Shown: positions 33,271 to 44,767 of the stretch, in pieces
How positions within the stretch are numbered: the stretch's first letter is position 1
How the letters are laid out: every line of letters starts with the position of its first letter
Assembly: GCF_963678635.1 (NCBI RefSeq)
Contig: NC_087063.1
Location: forward strand, 6,850,386 to 6,914,385
Source: Symsagittifera roscoffensis
Lineage: Eukaryota > Xenacoelomorpha > Acoela > Convolutidae
Direction: 5' to 3'
Length of the DNA: 64,000 nucleotides
Translations under genes and position numbers: made by a program
The notes under the pieces: generated by a model
The model's database searches: none
What the model saw: the letters and a program-made list of their open reading frames with translations, nothing else
Told to the model about the DNA's origin: nothing

Positions 33271-35024
33271 TTGCACAATAACTCATAATATCTTTCTGAC
33301 ATTCTCGCTAATCTCAAACACTTTGACACTGAGAAGGCTTGATCCACGATCGTTCTAGTACTCGTTACATCCACAGCTACGAAATGCACTGGGTATCTGC
33401 TCTTGCACAATGTTCCCAAACAATATTGTCAACTGTTTGTGTTGTTTCTCCAGGGTTTTCACGCAATCTAGACTTCCACAAACATGACATTCCATTCCAC
33501 ATATATCTGCCAGACAGCTACCAGGTTTAACCCAGTCTTCTGGTCCCCAGCCAGGCAACTCCACTTTGTCTTCCCCGTTGCTCTTAGAGGCTGTTGTCAT
33601 CACATTGTATGTGATATTAAGATCACGCAGGTTACAGTCCGCATTTAGTTCCCTCTGTACATCTTGCGTTGCAAGTAGTATCGAATTAGCGTTGGAACTA
33701 GGACACCACGATGGTCTCATCAGTTCTCACACTACCATCAAGCTCTATCTTAGTAATTCATCTGAGAATCCCAATCCAAGTTCCACTCGTTTGTCGGATT
33801 CTGGCACGGAAGGTGTAGCTACCTTTTCTTCTAGGACTAGTCCCAGTTTGGTCTGCGGGTTAGCAGCGCTCCTAAATGTTGCAATTTTCGTCGTCCAGAA
33901 CCTCAGCAACACTGCTTGTTCGTAATCAAAGAAGCAATCGCGTATGTCTTCACTGAGAAACGGGTTGTACGCCATCCCTATGACTCCGGACACGTAACCG
34001 TATGACTTCTTTCTGATTGGTCCACATTATTCATTGGATTTCGGCAGTGCAACCATGGATTCCTTAGTGAGCCTCAGTTCTTTGTTCGAGAATCTCCTGA
34101 TTTCGTCTATTTTCCTCATGGGTTCTAGCTCCTCGGGTTCTTTCATGTTCACCCTCATCGGCTTGCTCTGATGCATATCCAGCAGTGCTAGCAAGAGTAA
34201 GGCTTTCGCTCGTTCATCACCCTCTTTCAGCATCTTGACACAGGCATTCAATGCTGGCACTGAAAGTTGCTCTATCATGAATCGGATGAAAAAGAGAGCT
34301 TCCCTCCGCTTCGCGCACGCTACTGCCATTCCCTCCTGGATTATCAGATCATTCATACTCGTCATCAGGAAGACCTTTTCTTCTTTCGATCACTTCCTTT
34401 CCTCTGAATCATATTCCTCGCGAGTCAGTTCGATCATGCACCAGGCGAACCTCAGCTGTAATCCAGTCCTCACGTAGGGCACTGCTATCAGAGCGTGTAT
34501 CCTTGGTCTAGTCCTCATCTCTTCCTCAAAGTATCGTAACACTACAGCTTTCCATGGAAGGCTCACTAACTGCTCGATCGTTTCCGCCTGCATCTCAGAC
34601 GACGCTAGAGTCCCGTATGCTTTCTGCTTAAGGGTGGTGCCTTGCATCATTGTCTCCAGATAACTTTCCATGGCACTCTTGTCTTCCAGAGCCATTAAGT
34701 GTCCTCTGGCCGTGTTTCTGTACTCCAACATGTCCATGTACCCACCGGCGGGTTCATCTATTGCTACAGTCTCCGACAGTGTCATTCGGTTATACTTCAC
34801 TGGGACCAGTTGTCCTACAAACTTCCCTTTCCGCGGTTCATGGGAGACGGTTTAAAGTCTTTCATGGTACTTTCGCCACATTGGTTGAGTATTTCCATTT
34901 CTAACGTTGCTCCAGTCAGAGTGCGGTCACTCCGTTTGGATTTATAACCTGTCGACTTTATCCCTGCCATGAGAATGGGCGGCACCATTGCTACATCCGT
35001 CAGCATTCTGTCTGTGCCAGGCAA
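33271..35024 (-). pseudogene. Giant accessory ORF, duplicated copy B and preceding segment
   Basis: Pieces 34815-35024, 34390-34800, 34027-34365, 33745-33993 and 33355-33720. The last four lie in the same frame and are separated only by single stops. Protein content parallels copy A almost residue for residue over 33271-34521, while the segment upstream of 34521 (motifs TLASSEMQAETIEQL, VLRYFEEEMRTRPR) is unique. The pattern shows a recent in-gene duplication after or during decay. The family is not recognised. Confidence 0.55.
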
Positions 35025-36019
35025 TCATCGTCACCTTGTCCCAAATCCATGACTTCTCCGACTCGTTTCCTTTTCGCTGAGTTGAAACTTTTTATCGATA
35101 TCTCCGAACCCACCTTCGTCGTTCCCGCTCTCCTCGGTATCACTTTGCTGCCTAGTTTCATCTTCTTCTCATTGATCTTATCAATCACCAATTTCGATTG
35201 CAGCGTTCCTTTCCTAGTTCTCGAAAGATACACAAGTTCTCCTTTATCCTCTTGCGGTGTCATCTTTATAGGAGAGTTTGCTTCACTTTCGTCAGTGGTT
35301 GAGTCGATCAACAACTCACTCAATCTCCCTTCACTCTCGTCGAGTTTGTCAAGGACTTCCCGCATCAGTGGTCGGTTGGGACCTATTTTCAAAATGGACT
35401 GGGTTCTGTAGCTCTGAACCACTGTCCAGACTGCCTCCATGAAGACTAATCTGTCCAATCTGCATCCCGTCCTATTCTCATGGTCTCGGTGATGTACCTC
35501 CCTCTCTTCTTCGGGTAATGTTCCCAAGAAGGGTACTCTGGCAGCGCCTTCTATCCTCCTTCTCCTTGGTGATTCCATGAGGAGTCTTTGTTCATTGTCT
35601 TTACAATTGCCCGGACAGCTGCTCTCCGATAAATTCCGTTTCATTTCCGCAAAAGCTGACGGAGGCTCCAGTGTCGAAGTACCTTCGTTTGCTGGTTCAG
35701 TCGTTTCCAACGCGTCTGCGTTGTTTTCAAAGTCACTGAATAAATTGAAATCCAGGCTGGATATTCCTCCTGTCGATGCTTTATCATCATCCTTCTCTGC
35801 TTGATCGGGATCCTCTTGCATAGGCTCTTCCGATCGACGGCTTCCTCCCTGCCCATCATTTCCTCCTGACGTATCACTAGAACTTGAGGGTCCTTGCTTC
35901 TCAGTCTTGGCCCCTTCCGGAAAATTCGGTATGAATAATCTGCCAGCAGATTCATCTTCCTCTTCTCCATGGACCACTTTGATTTCCTCATAGCCGAAGA
36001 GTGCCAGGAAGGTTCTCAT
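35000..36019 (-). pseudogene. Giant accessory ORF, acidic Ser-rich segment
   Basis: 339-codon frame. Residues about 20-130 are acidic, Ser/Gly/Asp-rich and disordered-looking (SSSSDTSGGNDGQGGS). The second half is basic with short motifs (LMREVLDKLDESEGRLSELL, RKGTLQSKLVIDKINEKK). It overlaps the next segment by four bases at 36016-36019 in another frame, so a frameshift joins them. No domain is recognised. Confidence 0.5.
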
Positions 36020-37113
36020 TGCAAAGTTCCTCCCACTGTTAACCCCTGTTTCACACTGTTCAAAATCAGGGAGGCCTCAGGTAATTCGGCTCTGCCTCTC
36101 ATCCTTATGGGCGCTAGGTTTATTTCCATCCATTCCGTGTCAAGCGCTCCAGGCTTCGGAGTCGCGGCATTGCCTATGCGCCTCCTCGTGGCTTGATCCG
36201 TATAAGCAAATCGCGTATACTGTAACACTGCGGCATTCCTGCCCACAAAACACGGATCCATCGTTTCCGAGAATTTTGCTACCCTCCTTTCATTTGTCTC
36301 AAATGCTCTCAATCTAGGAGTTTGTACTATGGAGACTGCTCCGAGCAACATTCTTCTTATCACAGGAAATTCAGGGATTTCCTCTGGCAGCTTCTCGTAA
36401 TCACCCCAGTCTTTCGTTTCCTCTCTCACCTTGTGGTATGCCGCAGTGAGACGAGGAATTCTTGTTATCTCATCATTCGTCTTGTCATGGGGCCTTAGAT
36501 TCCAGAGCTTCGGAAATACTTCAATGTGCCCTCTCCCTATTTCTCCCATACAATCACGGAAGTGATCATCAAAGTTGACGACCGTCATTTCTGGCTCTGC
36601 TATCTTTCCAAACAACAGATCTTTGCTCATGAGCTCTCGCAAAACATGCTGCTCACACGAGTTCAGCGCACTCCCGTCCACTGCTGATATGAGGTTCAGG
36701 TGCAGCACCGACCTCCTGTACGCTTCCACCTTAACATCAGGGAATGCAAACGTGACTGCTGGTCCATAGATCACTGTCACAAACTCCGTGGCCCCTCTGA
36801 TCAGCGCTAAGGGATCGGTACTCATAGCTAAGCTTAGATCAGTTAGCAGAGGCGTGCCCCCGACATGACATCTCACGTCTTCCTCCCTCTCAATGGTCTC
36901 ATCCTCTCCTGTTCCAAAGCGATTCTGATGCAGGAGGTACTGGATAAGAGTATGTCTCAGATATCTTATCTTATTCCACGAATCCGTGGCTTTCTTCAAA
37001 TCAAATTTCTTCACAATCTCTCTCATCTGCTTTGGGTAACGTGTCAGGTTCATCAGTCCTCCCAAGTTTCCATGAGTTATTACAATCAATGCTAGAAGTC
37101 CATCTAACCGCAA
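36016..37113 (-). pseudogene. Giant accessory ORF, globular segment
   Basis: 365 codons with the mixed hydrophobic pattern of a folded domain (motifs VTVIYGPAVTFAFPDVKVEA, HVLRELMSKDLLFGKIAEPE, RRMLLGAVSIVQTPRL). Joined to its neighbours by frameshifts near 37.1 and 36.02 kb. I do not recognise the family, and no catalytic signature is evident. Confidence 0.5.
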
Positions 37114-38002
37114 GTTCTGAACTTTTTTCGGTGAGCAGTACTACCGGTCCTTTCACAAAGTTTTTTGCTCCAAACGTCACGAACAAGGCTTGCAGTTCAA
37201 CGATTGATACTTCCACTACTGCTTGGAGAAATTCTTTTATCAAGTATCGAGAGAGTTTTGGGTAGACTTTTGCCAAGAAGGACGCGGTCCATCCGGCTCC
37301 CAGCCCTTCCTGTGTGATATCAGTTCGTTCAAAGCCTTCTTCTCCCTTCACCTTCTCAGTCCAGAAAGTTTCCAGGGTAACTTTGCACACTCTGTTTACA
37401 AACTCGGCTGCCTTCTCCTCGGCATTTTCGGCCAGGTTCACCTCCTTTACAAGGTAGGCATGGATCTTCCTGACCATCACTGGGCCTTGCTCAAAAGCAT
37501 CCGCGCACAATGCCGCTACTCGGGGAGTTAGATGTAGCCACTGGTTAGCTTCTGGTTTGGTTCTCAAAACCATCGCCTCCAAGTGAGCTCTGGTATCCTT
37601 GGAGTTATTTCTTCTCTCTCCTTCCTTTTTTATGTCCATTCCTCGGAACCATAAGTCGTTTGACATCGCCACAATTACTCGATGGTCGTCATCTTTTCCT
37701 GGCTTCATTTTGAGCTGTCGACTGAAGTTGGACAGTTCCAACCCCAGCACCTCGTCCAGCACTAGCATGTGTAGCGCATGGTCCTTGAATCCTCTCAATG
37801 CGTTCGAGATATCCGACCACACCGCAGGTAGCTCAGTCCTGAGTGGTCTCAGGTTCTCCATCTCTATCATGCGATTTGGGGCCGATATGATTACATCATA
37901 TTTCCCTTCCGAAAGCAAGGCCACGATCGCATACACGAATTTCAGTCCATCCGGGAGATGTGCATACCCCGGAGACAGCGCGAGCACTGCTCTCGGTGTC
38001 AT
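37001..38002 (-). pseudogene. Giant accessory ORF, alpha/beta segment
   Basis: 333 codons. The N-terminal 160 residues alternate beta-type and helical stretches (FVYAIVALLSEGKYDVIISAP, HMLVLDEVLGLEL, RVIVAMSNDLWFRGMD). The last motif loosely resembles the SGNH block III surroundings, so this may be a diverged second SGNH-like unit. The C-terminal half is helical (FEQGPVMVRKIHAYLVKEV, SRYLIKEFLQAVVEVSIVEL). The frame shifts to the upstream piece at about 38.0 kb. Confidence 0.5.
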
Positions 38003-38601
38003 CTTGGTGAAGGACCCTCCTTCATCGTATCCACCACTTCACCCATTGACTCGAGGATGTCTTTTATTGCTGGCCATACAGCATTTTCTGCCGTTGTAGG
38101 CTCTCTGAGTCTGCTCAGGAAACCTCTACTGTGTAGATAGTAATTGATGCCAGCAAACACGATCGTGATTAGGTTCATCTCAGTCTGTCTCTGTACTGCG
38201 ATAGCCATTGACACGGATTGCAGAAGGTCCAGATCGACCGCTGCCAACATTATGACGTCCTGCCAAAACAGAGGCTTGGAAGTGTGTACGAACTCTGAAT
38301 TCGCTACTATCATAAGCTTGGCCTTCCTCATTTCTGCTTTGTTGTACGCGGCAAAGATAGTCTCATCTTTCTTTATCGCTTTCAATCCGCCGTACCTTTG
38401 GACATCACCTTCTTGATTCACTTGTTTCGTGTATACTTTTTCTTTCACATGACCTGGGGGTGTCTTCAGCTGCCTGAACATCTTCACATGTTGTCCAATC
38501 GGTGCCCTCGTTATCAGAAATCTTCCCGGTCTCTCTTCTCGATTCCCCTCAGTGTGATTCAGTCTTACGTCTTGTAACGGCCTTGCATTCACTGGGCCCA
38601 T
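37999..38601 (-). pseudogene. Giant accessory ORF, segment with a possible degenerate SGNH-like fold
   Basis: 200 codons. KLMIVANSEFVHTS followed by DVIMLAAVDLDLLQ and ITIVFAGIN is spaced like SGNH blocks I and III but lacks the GDS serine, so any relation is speculative. It starts within a longer reading region after a gap (38602-38828) in which frames are broken. Confidence 0.45.
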
Positions 38602-38828
38602 CGTGTTATTAGAGGGCAGTCCCTCTAGGTCGGCAAGGCAGTTGTAGAGCTGAAGTTTATGCCAGCCGCTATCAACCAGTCCACTCCTGTTATCGAGTAT
38701 AATCCGCTGACCGATAACCTTGCTCCGTTCAGCATCTTCATGGCATCCGCTGCGAAGATCACTGTCTGAAGTTTCAATTTCATCTGGTCATCCTTGTATA
38801 TGTGCCATGGAGAAGGTATTGGCCTCGA

Positions 38829-39353
38829 TCACATTAGAGAGCTCCTGTTTGGACGTCGCTCCTGTCGACTGGTGCTCGTTGTCTCAGATCTCGTATCCGA
38901 TCTAGAGGCGCTGGTCGTTTCCGCTGTCGAGTTGACAGGTCCTAATCTTCGTCTAGGGTTGATTGTCCTCCTCATGGGCGGTTCTCCCAATCGATCTCGT
39001 ACATCTGTTCTGTGCCGGGTTTCCAGGTTAGGAGGCACAAAGGTGGTAATTGTCGGTTCGTTAGATACTCCCTCTTCCTTCAGCACTCCCGTGTCAAAGA
39101 ATTCTACTTCCAACTCATCCAGTCGCTCTTGGAAGACTCTGTTCAACCAAGCCTGTCCTTCTATGCTATCAAAATGAAAGCCGTCAGTGGTCAGCCTGGC
39201 CTGATCCATTGCCCTCAGTTCGTGTTCGATATCCATAAGGATCATCCTTCCGGCATTATGACTTGCAAGATTCCTCAGGATGTTGTTCCACCTGATCACT
39301 CCTTCGTTGTGTCTTCTCCCTGTTGCATTCAATGTCCTTGTATTCATTGGCAC
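38829..39353 (-). pseudogene. SGNH hydrolase-like domain, C-terminal part (catalytic Asp-His)
   Basis: 174 codons. Residues 17-48 are helical (NEGVIRWNNILRNLASH). TTDGFHFDS at residues 55-63 is SGNH block V, with catalytic Asp57 and His60 in the D-x-x-H arrangement. After residue about 95 the sequence becomes an Arg/Thr/Ser-rich linker. It continues the domain begun in 39442-40350 after a frameshift. Members of this hydrolase superfamily are esterases, lipases or acyl-modifying enzymes; the substrate here is unknown. Confidence 0.7.
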
Positions 39354-39441
39354 AGTGCAAACGGCCAGTACCGCGCAGTTGAACTTCTACCAGAGAGTAG
39401 TAAACAAGCACACCATCATTGATTCCCATAGTGCTTCCTCC

Positions 39442-40350
39442 TCATCCGAGGTTTCTCGAGATGTTATTTGTCCCAACTAGCATCATTACATTAGGGATTC
39501 TCCCTGGATTCATCAACTCCACCATCCGAAATATCTGGGCTATCGTCGCGTCTCCGAAAGCCATCACCTTGGGACTGTAGGGGTTCCTCAAGTTTGAGAG
39601 CACCCTGACCAAGCTGTCTCCCAGTATCAGATGTGATGTCCCCAGTGGTGGTTGCTGCAGGTCTACTGCCGGGTTCCAGGTCGCTCGATTGAAGCAATCT
39701 CTCGGATCTGCCTCCGGAACTCCTGTGAAGTTATACTTCAACTGATTGTTCTTTTGCACATCCATTACCCGTGACACTTTCTTTGCCGGTATCTTTCGTA
39801 TCTTCCTGTCTGTGTCTTTTGAGCTCCCCATTGGTAGCGTTGCATCGCTAACTCCCCTTTTGGCCATTACGTCTTGGGAGAGCTGTACTCTGCCCATATC
39901 GTCAACCGTTCCATAGGGTGCAGTCACCCCGGAACCTGGCGCACTCCTGTTGGCCACTAGTCGTCCAGCTGTCTCTATCAGCTTCCTCATCGTCTGCTCC
40001 ACGACTGGGTCACCTAAGGTATCACTCGGGTCCGGGATTGTCACTTGACCTGTTGTAGCTGGGAGTCGCGTTTCTGTCGTTTGACTCATTTCTCGAGGCG
40101 TCAAGAGCTCCATCGGGGACTGCCCAGGTATCACTTTTTCCACGGCTGTAGTCAATATCACCCGTTCCGAACGCTCCTTGTAGTCCCGCCTCAAGCGGTC
40201 AATTTCTTCACCCTGCTTTTTGTTACAGTCTTCAAACATTTTCTTCCACATGTCTCTGTCGTCCTCCGTAATGAGCATGGTCTTAGTCACTTCATCCAGC
40301 TCCTTCCTGGTTCTTTCCGGCTCATCTTGCATCCCATTTAGATCTTGCAT
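39442..40350 (-). pseudogene. Start of giant accessory ORF: coiled coil and N-terminal SGNH hydrolase-like domain
   Basis: 302 codons beginning MQDLNGMQDE. Residues about 8-75 are charged and helical (probable coiled coil), followed by a Pro/Thr-rich linker. At residues 243-249 LGDSLVR is SGNH block I with the nucleophilic Ser. MAFGDATIAQ supplies the block II Gly and MLVGTNNIS (residues 290-298) the block III Asn. With D-x-x-H in the next ORF, all four superfamily blocks are present in order at normal spacing. It sits in the env position, downstream of pol. Confidence 0.75.
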
Positions 40351-40409
40351 GGTTTGGTTCGTTTAAACTCCTTGTTCTGCTCTCGCCCTCTTTGGTGGCA
40401 CAGCTATTC

Positions 40410-40874
40410 TCAGTGGTAAACTAGACCAGTAGCCTCGCTATTCATCTCTTGATGCATTCTCCTCAGCCCAGGCTTGGGCTTGGAGGGCAAAGGCATCTCA
40501 CCTGATTGGTAAGTCCTAGAACTTCCCAATCCAGGCTCGTTCACCAAGTCACTCCCTGACAGAGCCTCGTTTCTCCACCTCATCACTCTCATGTTCGGGT
40601 GGTCTAGTACTCCCCTCTCTCCGTATGCTGCCATCAATGGCAATTCCGTGGGGCGGTCCCCACGGTTGTCATGCCCCAAGATGTTTATCAGGGCGGTCAG
40701 CAACATGACAACCTCCGGGTCCTCCAGAGCGAAGTCTCGATCCATTAGCCGACGATAGATCGCATCTACCAACGTTCCTACATATTCCTCTGCCAGGTCC
40801 ATCAATTCATCCAAGTTGAAGTTATCCATTCTCTTTTCAGGTTCGATTCGATTTGATACAATGATTTGACTCAA
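40410..40874 (-). CDS. Short helical ORF between pol and the SGNH-containing region
   Basis: 154 codons, ATG at 40874. The N-terminus has ERMDNFNLDELMDLAEEYV, then a helical segment (VVMLLTALINILGHD) and a basic Pro-rich C-terminus (PLPSKPKPGLRRMHQ). It ends about 60 bp before the next ORF begins in another frame, so it may be the true N-terminus of the accessory protein. No family is recognised. 40875-41258 shows no coding. Confidence 0.4.
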   Translation of the reverse strand: MSQIIVSNRIEPEKRMDNFNLDELMDLAEEYVGTLVDAIYRRLMDRDFALEDPEVVMLLTALINILGHDNRGDRPTELPLMAAYGERGVLDHPNMRVMRWRNEALSGSDLVNEPGLGSSRTYQSGEMPLPSKPKPGLRRMHQEMNSEATGLVYH

Positions 40875-41258
40875 GTGAGTAATTAAATGATCAATCAGGA
40901 TCTAGAAAAGAGGTCACGGATATCACACTTGTCCGTTCCACCTTAGATTCTTGTTAAAATTTATTTAAAACAGTCAGATAAAAAAGATTTTGATCCTAAA
41001 ATTTATTAAAATCGATCGGTCTCTAAATATTTGGAACTCGACCTAATATTGGACAGTCCAAACTTTGGATCTATTCCTAAGATCTTTATTCAGTTGTTCG
41101 TGGTCACTAACTCCTTCTTACCCAGGACCTTAATAACATAACAAATAACATAACATAACACACATTACCTACTTTAGTCTGACACCCTCTTGCATGTCCT
41201 CTTAACTCAGCCTATACTTAAATAATATTTCTTATGTAAGTATACTTGTATATTGGTA

Positions 41259-42423
41259 TCAGAGAAGATTACGTGTATGAGCGCGTACAGTTATCGAGGA
41301 TGCAGCCGTCCTCTGTTCGGGTCGTACACTGGAAGCGAAAGCTCCTTCACATCCCTTTCCACGAGGAAGTCTCTCAATCTCGTCAAGGATAAGACTAGGT
41401 TTTCCGGGTCCACGTGCCGCTTCTCCGTCGCCCGTGTCACTAAGAAACATAGGTACTTTCCCGGTATCTGTGACGCCTCCGGAGGCAAGGCTGCTACGCC
41501 CCCTATTCCTGGTCTTTGCTTCCAATGGAAATCTATGTTTTTATATTCTCTCTTAAAACGCTATCTTAAAACTCATGTCTGCTGTGATTGCTATCGCACA
41601 TGTTCTATCTGTGAGTATGAAATCGCTGTCTGTTAGTATTATGCTACTTGAATATTCAATTGATAAGTTAAAATATGACTCAACTACCCTCCAGATTTTT
41701 TTGGTATGTCAGGTATGTCAGGTTTCTTTGGTTCTTTGCCTGTTTCTGCTTCTAATTCCCCTGTCTCTCTTGCTATTCTTAATTTTTTTTTAAATAAATT
41801 TTCACTGTGGGTCAGTCCTACCCCCACTCCCCGGACAAAATAGTCCATCGACGTCCCCGTCGATCGCATTCCGGGGTTTCAACGTCTGCTTCAATCACCT
41901 CATTTGGGTCCAGGTCCAGTGGTGTACTTGTTCCTTCCTCCGTGACCTCATTTCTATCGTTTTTTTTCCTGGTGCCCTTCTCATTGACCTCACAAGCAGG
42001 GTCCATCATATGATAATCCCCTTCTACCATGTCTGCAGCTATACACCAGTCTTCTGTTGATGGATTGTGTGGCTTAATGTTTTCGTAATGAGCGGCTCGG
42101 CCAGTACTCAGTCTATAAAAGCGTCCCTCCTAGTGCACCTCCGTAATCATGAAGGGTCCCCTCCACTTTTTTAAAAACTTTTTCGTTCTTTTCGGTGGTA
42201 TGACGTTCTGAAATACCCATACGTAGTCCCCTACCGAATAAGTTTTTGCACCAGCTGCTTTCTTGTCAAATCTTTTCCTCTGCCTTGCCTGTGCCTGCTG
42301 AGTATTTTGTCTACATTAGCCGTTCAACTCTTGCTGACGTCTAATTACATCCCTTACATAGACCTGTGGTGACGTCTTCTTCCCCTCATACTCTGGGTAG
42401 AAGAAAGTCAAGGGCAAAGATTT
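41259..42423 (-). pseudogene. Giant element pol C-terminus with GPY/F-like module
   Basis: Immediately after the integrase core, in frames broken by stops, the translation has GDYVWVFQNVIPPK, KKWRGPFMITEVH and YRLSTGRAAHYENIKPHN. This is the arrangement of the GPY/F-type integrase C-terminal module of Ty3/gypsy elements. An acidic tail follows (41818-42030, TPLDLDPNEVIEAD) and then pieces at 41684-41869 and 41259-41525. The polyprotein probably ended near 41259. Confidence 0.65.
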
Positions 42424-43506
42424 CTAGTGCCCGGTCAGCATCAACTGTGGACTAACTCCGGTGGTGGAATGTTGTGTGCTATTGTATGCTCCCATCACCT
42501 GTTGAAGATATCTGTCCCAATCGGTCATGCACCTGGAACAATATACCCTCAGCATCGACACTAACGTTCGATTCTGCCTTTCCACTAAGCCATTTGTCTG
42601 GGGATGGTATGTCGTAGAGTGAGCTTGAGCAACCTGTGAGCGTCTCATTAGCTCTTTCGTGAGCTCTCCTACGAAAGCTGTTCCATTATCCGATTGAAAC
42701 GTCATCGGACAACCGTGTCTCGCTATCCACGTATTGATCAGGTGGTCGCACGTCTCTCCCGCCGAGGCAGTTATGCAGGGCACGGCCTCTGCATACTTCG
42801 TGAAGTGATCTATCATGACCAAGACCTGATTATAACCACTGTCTGTCATGCATATCTTTTGGTGGTCTATCTGCACCACCTCGTTGAATTCAGACGACTC
42901 CATCGATTGTAAGGGAAATCGCAATTTCCTGGGATCCTTAACCTGTTGGCATGACAGACATGCTGTTACCCACTTCTCGCATGCCTTCTTCAGTCCAGGC
43001 CAGTCAAAGCGCTTCAGGATCCTCTGATACACTTTGTCGATCCCCTGATGGCCCATCTGATCATGCGACCTGAATAAGAGTTCTGTCTGATAGAGTTGCG
43101 GCATTAATATCGCGTTATACTTGTATAGGACTTTGTCCTCGTCTCTTCTCTTGCAAGCCACAATCCCGTCCTTGTACAAGTATAACCTTCCCTTTTTCTG
43201 CATAAAATACTCTCTCAGAATGCGGTAACTGTCTTCCTCGAGGTCTCCTTTATCCGGAGAACCATTTTCGATCCACATTTTCAGGTTACTTGTCATGCGG
43301 TCATTTCTCTGCGCTCTTAGAAGATCCGAGAGTCTGTATCTCGCCTTCAAGTACGTCTTCATGACCCTCATCTGACTATTCAGCTCATTGGGCCGATGCG
43401 TATCCTCCTCCATCTTAACGCACCAAATCTTTGCCAATGGCTGTGTTTCCTGCTCGAATGGCTGAAGATCAGTCCTGACTACCTCTTTTTGCGTCAACAG
43501 ACTCAT
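42424..43506 (-). pseudogene. Giant element integrase (HHCC and DD35E)
   Basis: 360 codons. Zinc-binding H148, H153, C183 and C186 (SHDQMGH...CLSC). Catalytic core D214 (QIDHQK), D273 (FQSDNGTAF) and E309 (NGLVERQN), with exactly 35 residues between the last two. A normal-looking YHPQTNG loop is present. It terminates at a TAG after LTGH, with the GPY/F module downstream in the same frame. The catalytic domain itself is intact. It is clearly a different lineage from element 1, whose motif is CDQAQGF. Confidence 0.93.
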
Positions 43507-43523
43507 CGAACGTTTCGATACCG

Positions 43524-44624
43524 CTATTGTCTCCAGATCATCCGCTGCGTTATCAAAGAACTTTCACCTGGTATTAGGTAGCGATCACTATCAGGGTTCT
43601 GGTATACCTCTCTATCCAGATCCCTTGCTCGAGTTTCCACTAGTAGTGTGTGGATCGTTAATTCTGACAGTTCCGATCCTGAGCTCGAGTTCCTGTCTGA
43701 GTAGGTGTCAATTCCTGAGTTTCGGGAGTTGTCATCTGTTGAAGAGTCTGCGACGGAGTCTGCACCATCTCCTGGGTCAGTTCTGTGCTTTCTTCTCATC
43801 CATCTGATCTCCCCGGATAAAACTTTGTTCTCCAGGTCCTGCTTCCCATCAGGAAACTCCTCATCTACATCAGACTCCCCGGACAAACTTCCTTGTCCCG
43901 GATGTTGATCTTGAACTCGCTGGCTCTTCTCATCGTTCGTCTCCCCGGACAAACAATCTTGCGCCAGATTTCGTTCAACCTTTTCATCTTCTTTATACTG
44001 GTCCACAAAGGTAACGGTTTTCCTTCGCGTTTTGCTCCCATGTTCTTTCCGTCCGTAAGAAGTACTGGTTAAAACCTCGTGTGGTATTGAGGATACTACT
44101 TGCTGAACTATTGTCCTACAATCCCTCTCGTTCTCTTCGTGTTGTCGTCTGGACGGCATGATCTTCACCTTCTGCCTGAGTGTCAGTGATGTCACTGCTG
44201 CTGCCCACTCGGGGTCATCTCTGATCACTTCTCTTTCCAACAATCCACCCAGCATCCGCATCACTTGCGGTGTGACCTGCACCGTTTTATCCAATAATGA
44301 GAGGCTGTTAATATTCATGCGAGAGAGTTCCTGCTGGACCAGGTTTGAGCGCGGCAACAGATCCAAGGGCACCGGGTCCTCCTTGGATAGGATCTTTATC
44401 TCGGCTGCTTTCTCTACATGTAACTCAGGGTGTCCTGGAATTGGATGTCCAGACTTGTCCAACCATCTCGTCAAGGGAAGTGCTTCATAGGTTTCTTTGT
44501 CCAGAAACGAGAATCCTTCCTTTATTTCCGCCTGATTGGCTTGCTTCTGTTCCAGTCTTTCATAGAACTCGGTTTTCTTGCTGAGTCTGTCAGCGTTCTG
44601 GTGTTTGTCACGCATCCTGTGCAC
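43524..44624 (-). pseudogene. Giant element RNase H-integrase connector
   Basis: 366 codons. It begins with the RNase H tail (HRMRDKHQNADRLSKK) and continues with a large spacer. The first half is Leu/Glu-rich and helical; the second half is acidic with repeated LSGE motifs (CLSGETNDE, SLSGESDVDE, VLSGEIRWM). The frame changes at both ends. No enzymatic motif is seen. Confidence 0.6.
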
Positions 44625-44764
44625 CTTCCTATATAACTCTGATCCAACAAGTATGTCTTTAACCAGGATAACGCCCTGTTGTCCACGCGTAACTTAAAGG
44701 GAGCGCTCCCCAAGTACTTTTCCACAAATGTGACTACTGCAAACATTTCTGCTTTTGGTGCACC
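44522..44764 (-). pseudogene. Giant element RNase H, C-terminal part
   Basis: The 74-codon frame contains MFAVVTFVEKYLGSAPFKLRVDNRALSW split as helix and the FKLRVDNRAL strand with the catalytic Asp. It then runs out of frame, the rest of RNase H continuing in 43524-44624. The upstream part with DTDAS lies in the RT ORF, separated by a stop at 44768-44770. Confidence 0.7.
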
Positions 44765-44767
44765 ATA

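Noticed and set aside
34990-36200. Plus-strand ORFs of 75-120 codons across the giant element (for example 35049-35411, 37599-38099, 45290-46066)
   Set aside because: All are antisense to better-supported minus-strand coding segments and show no family motifs.
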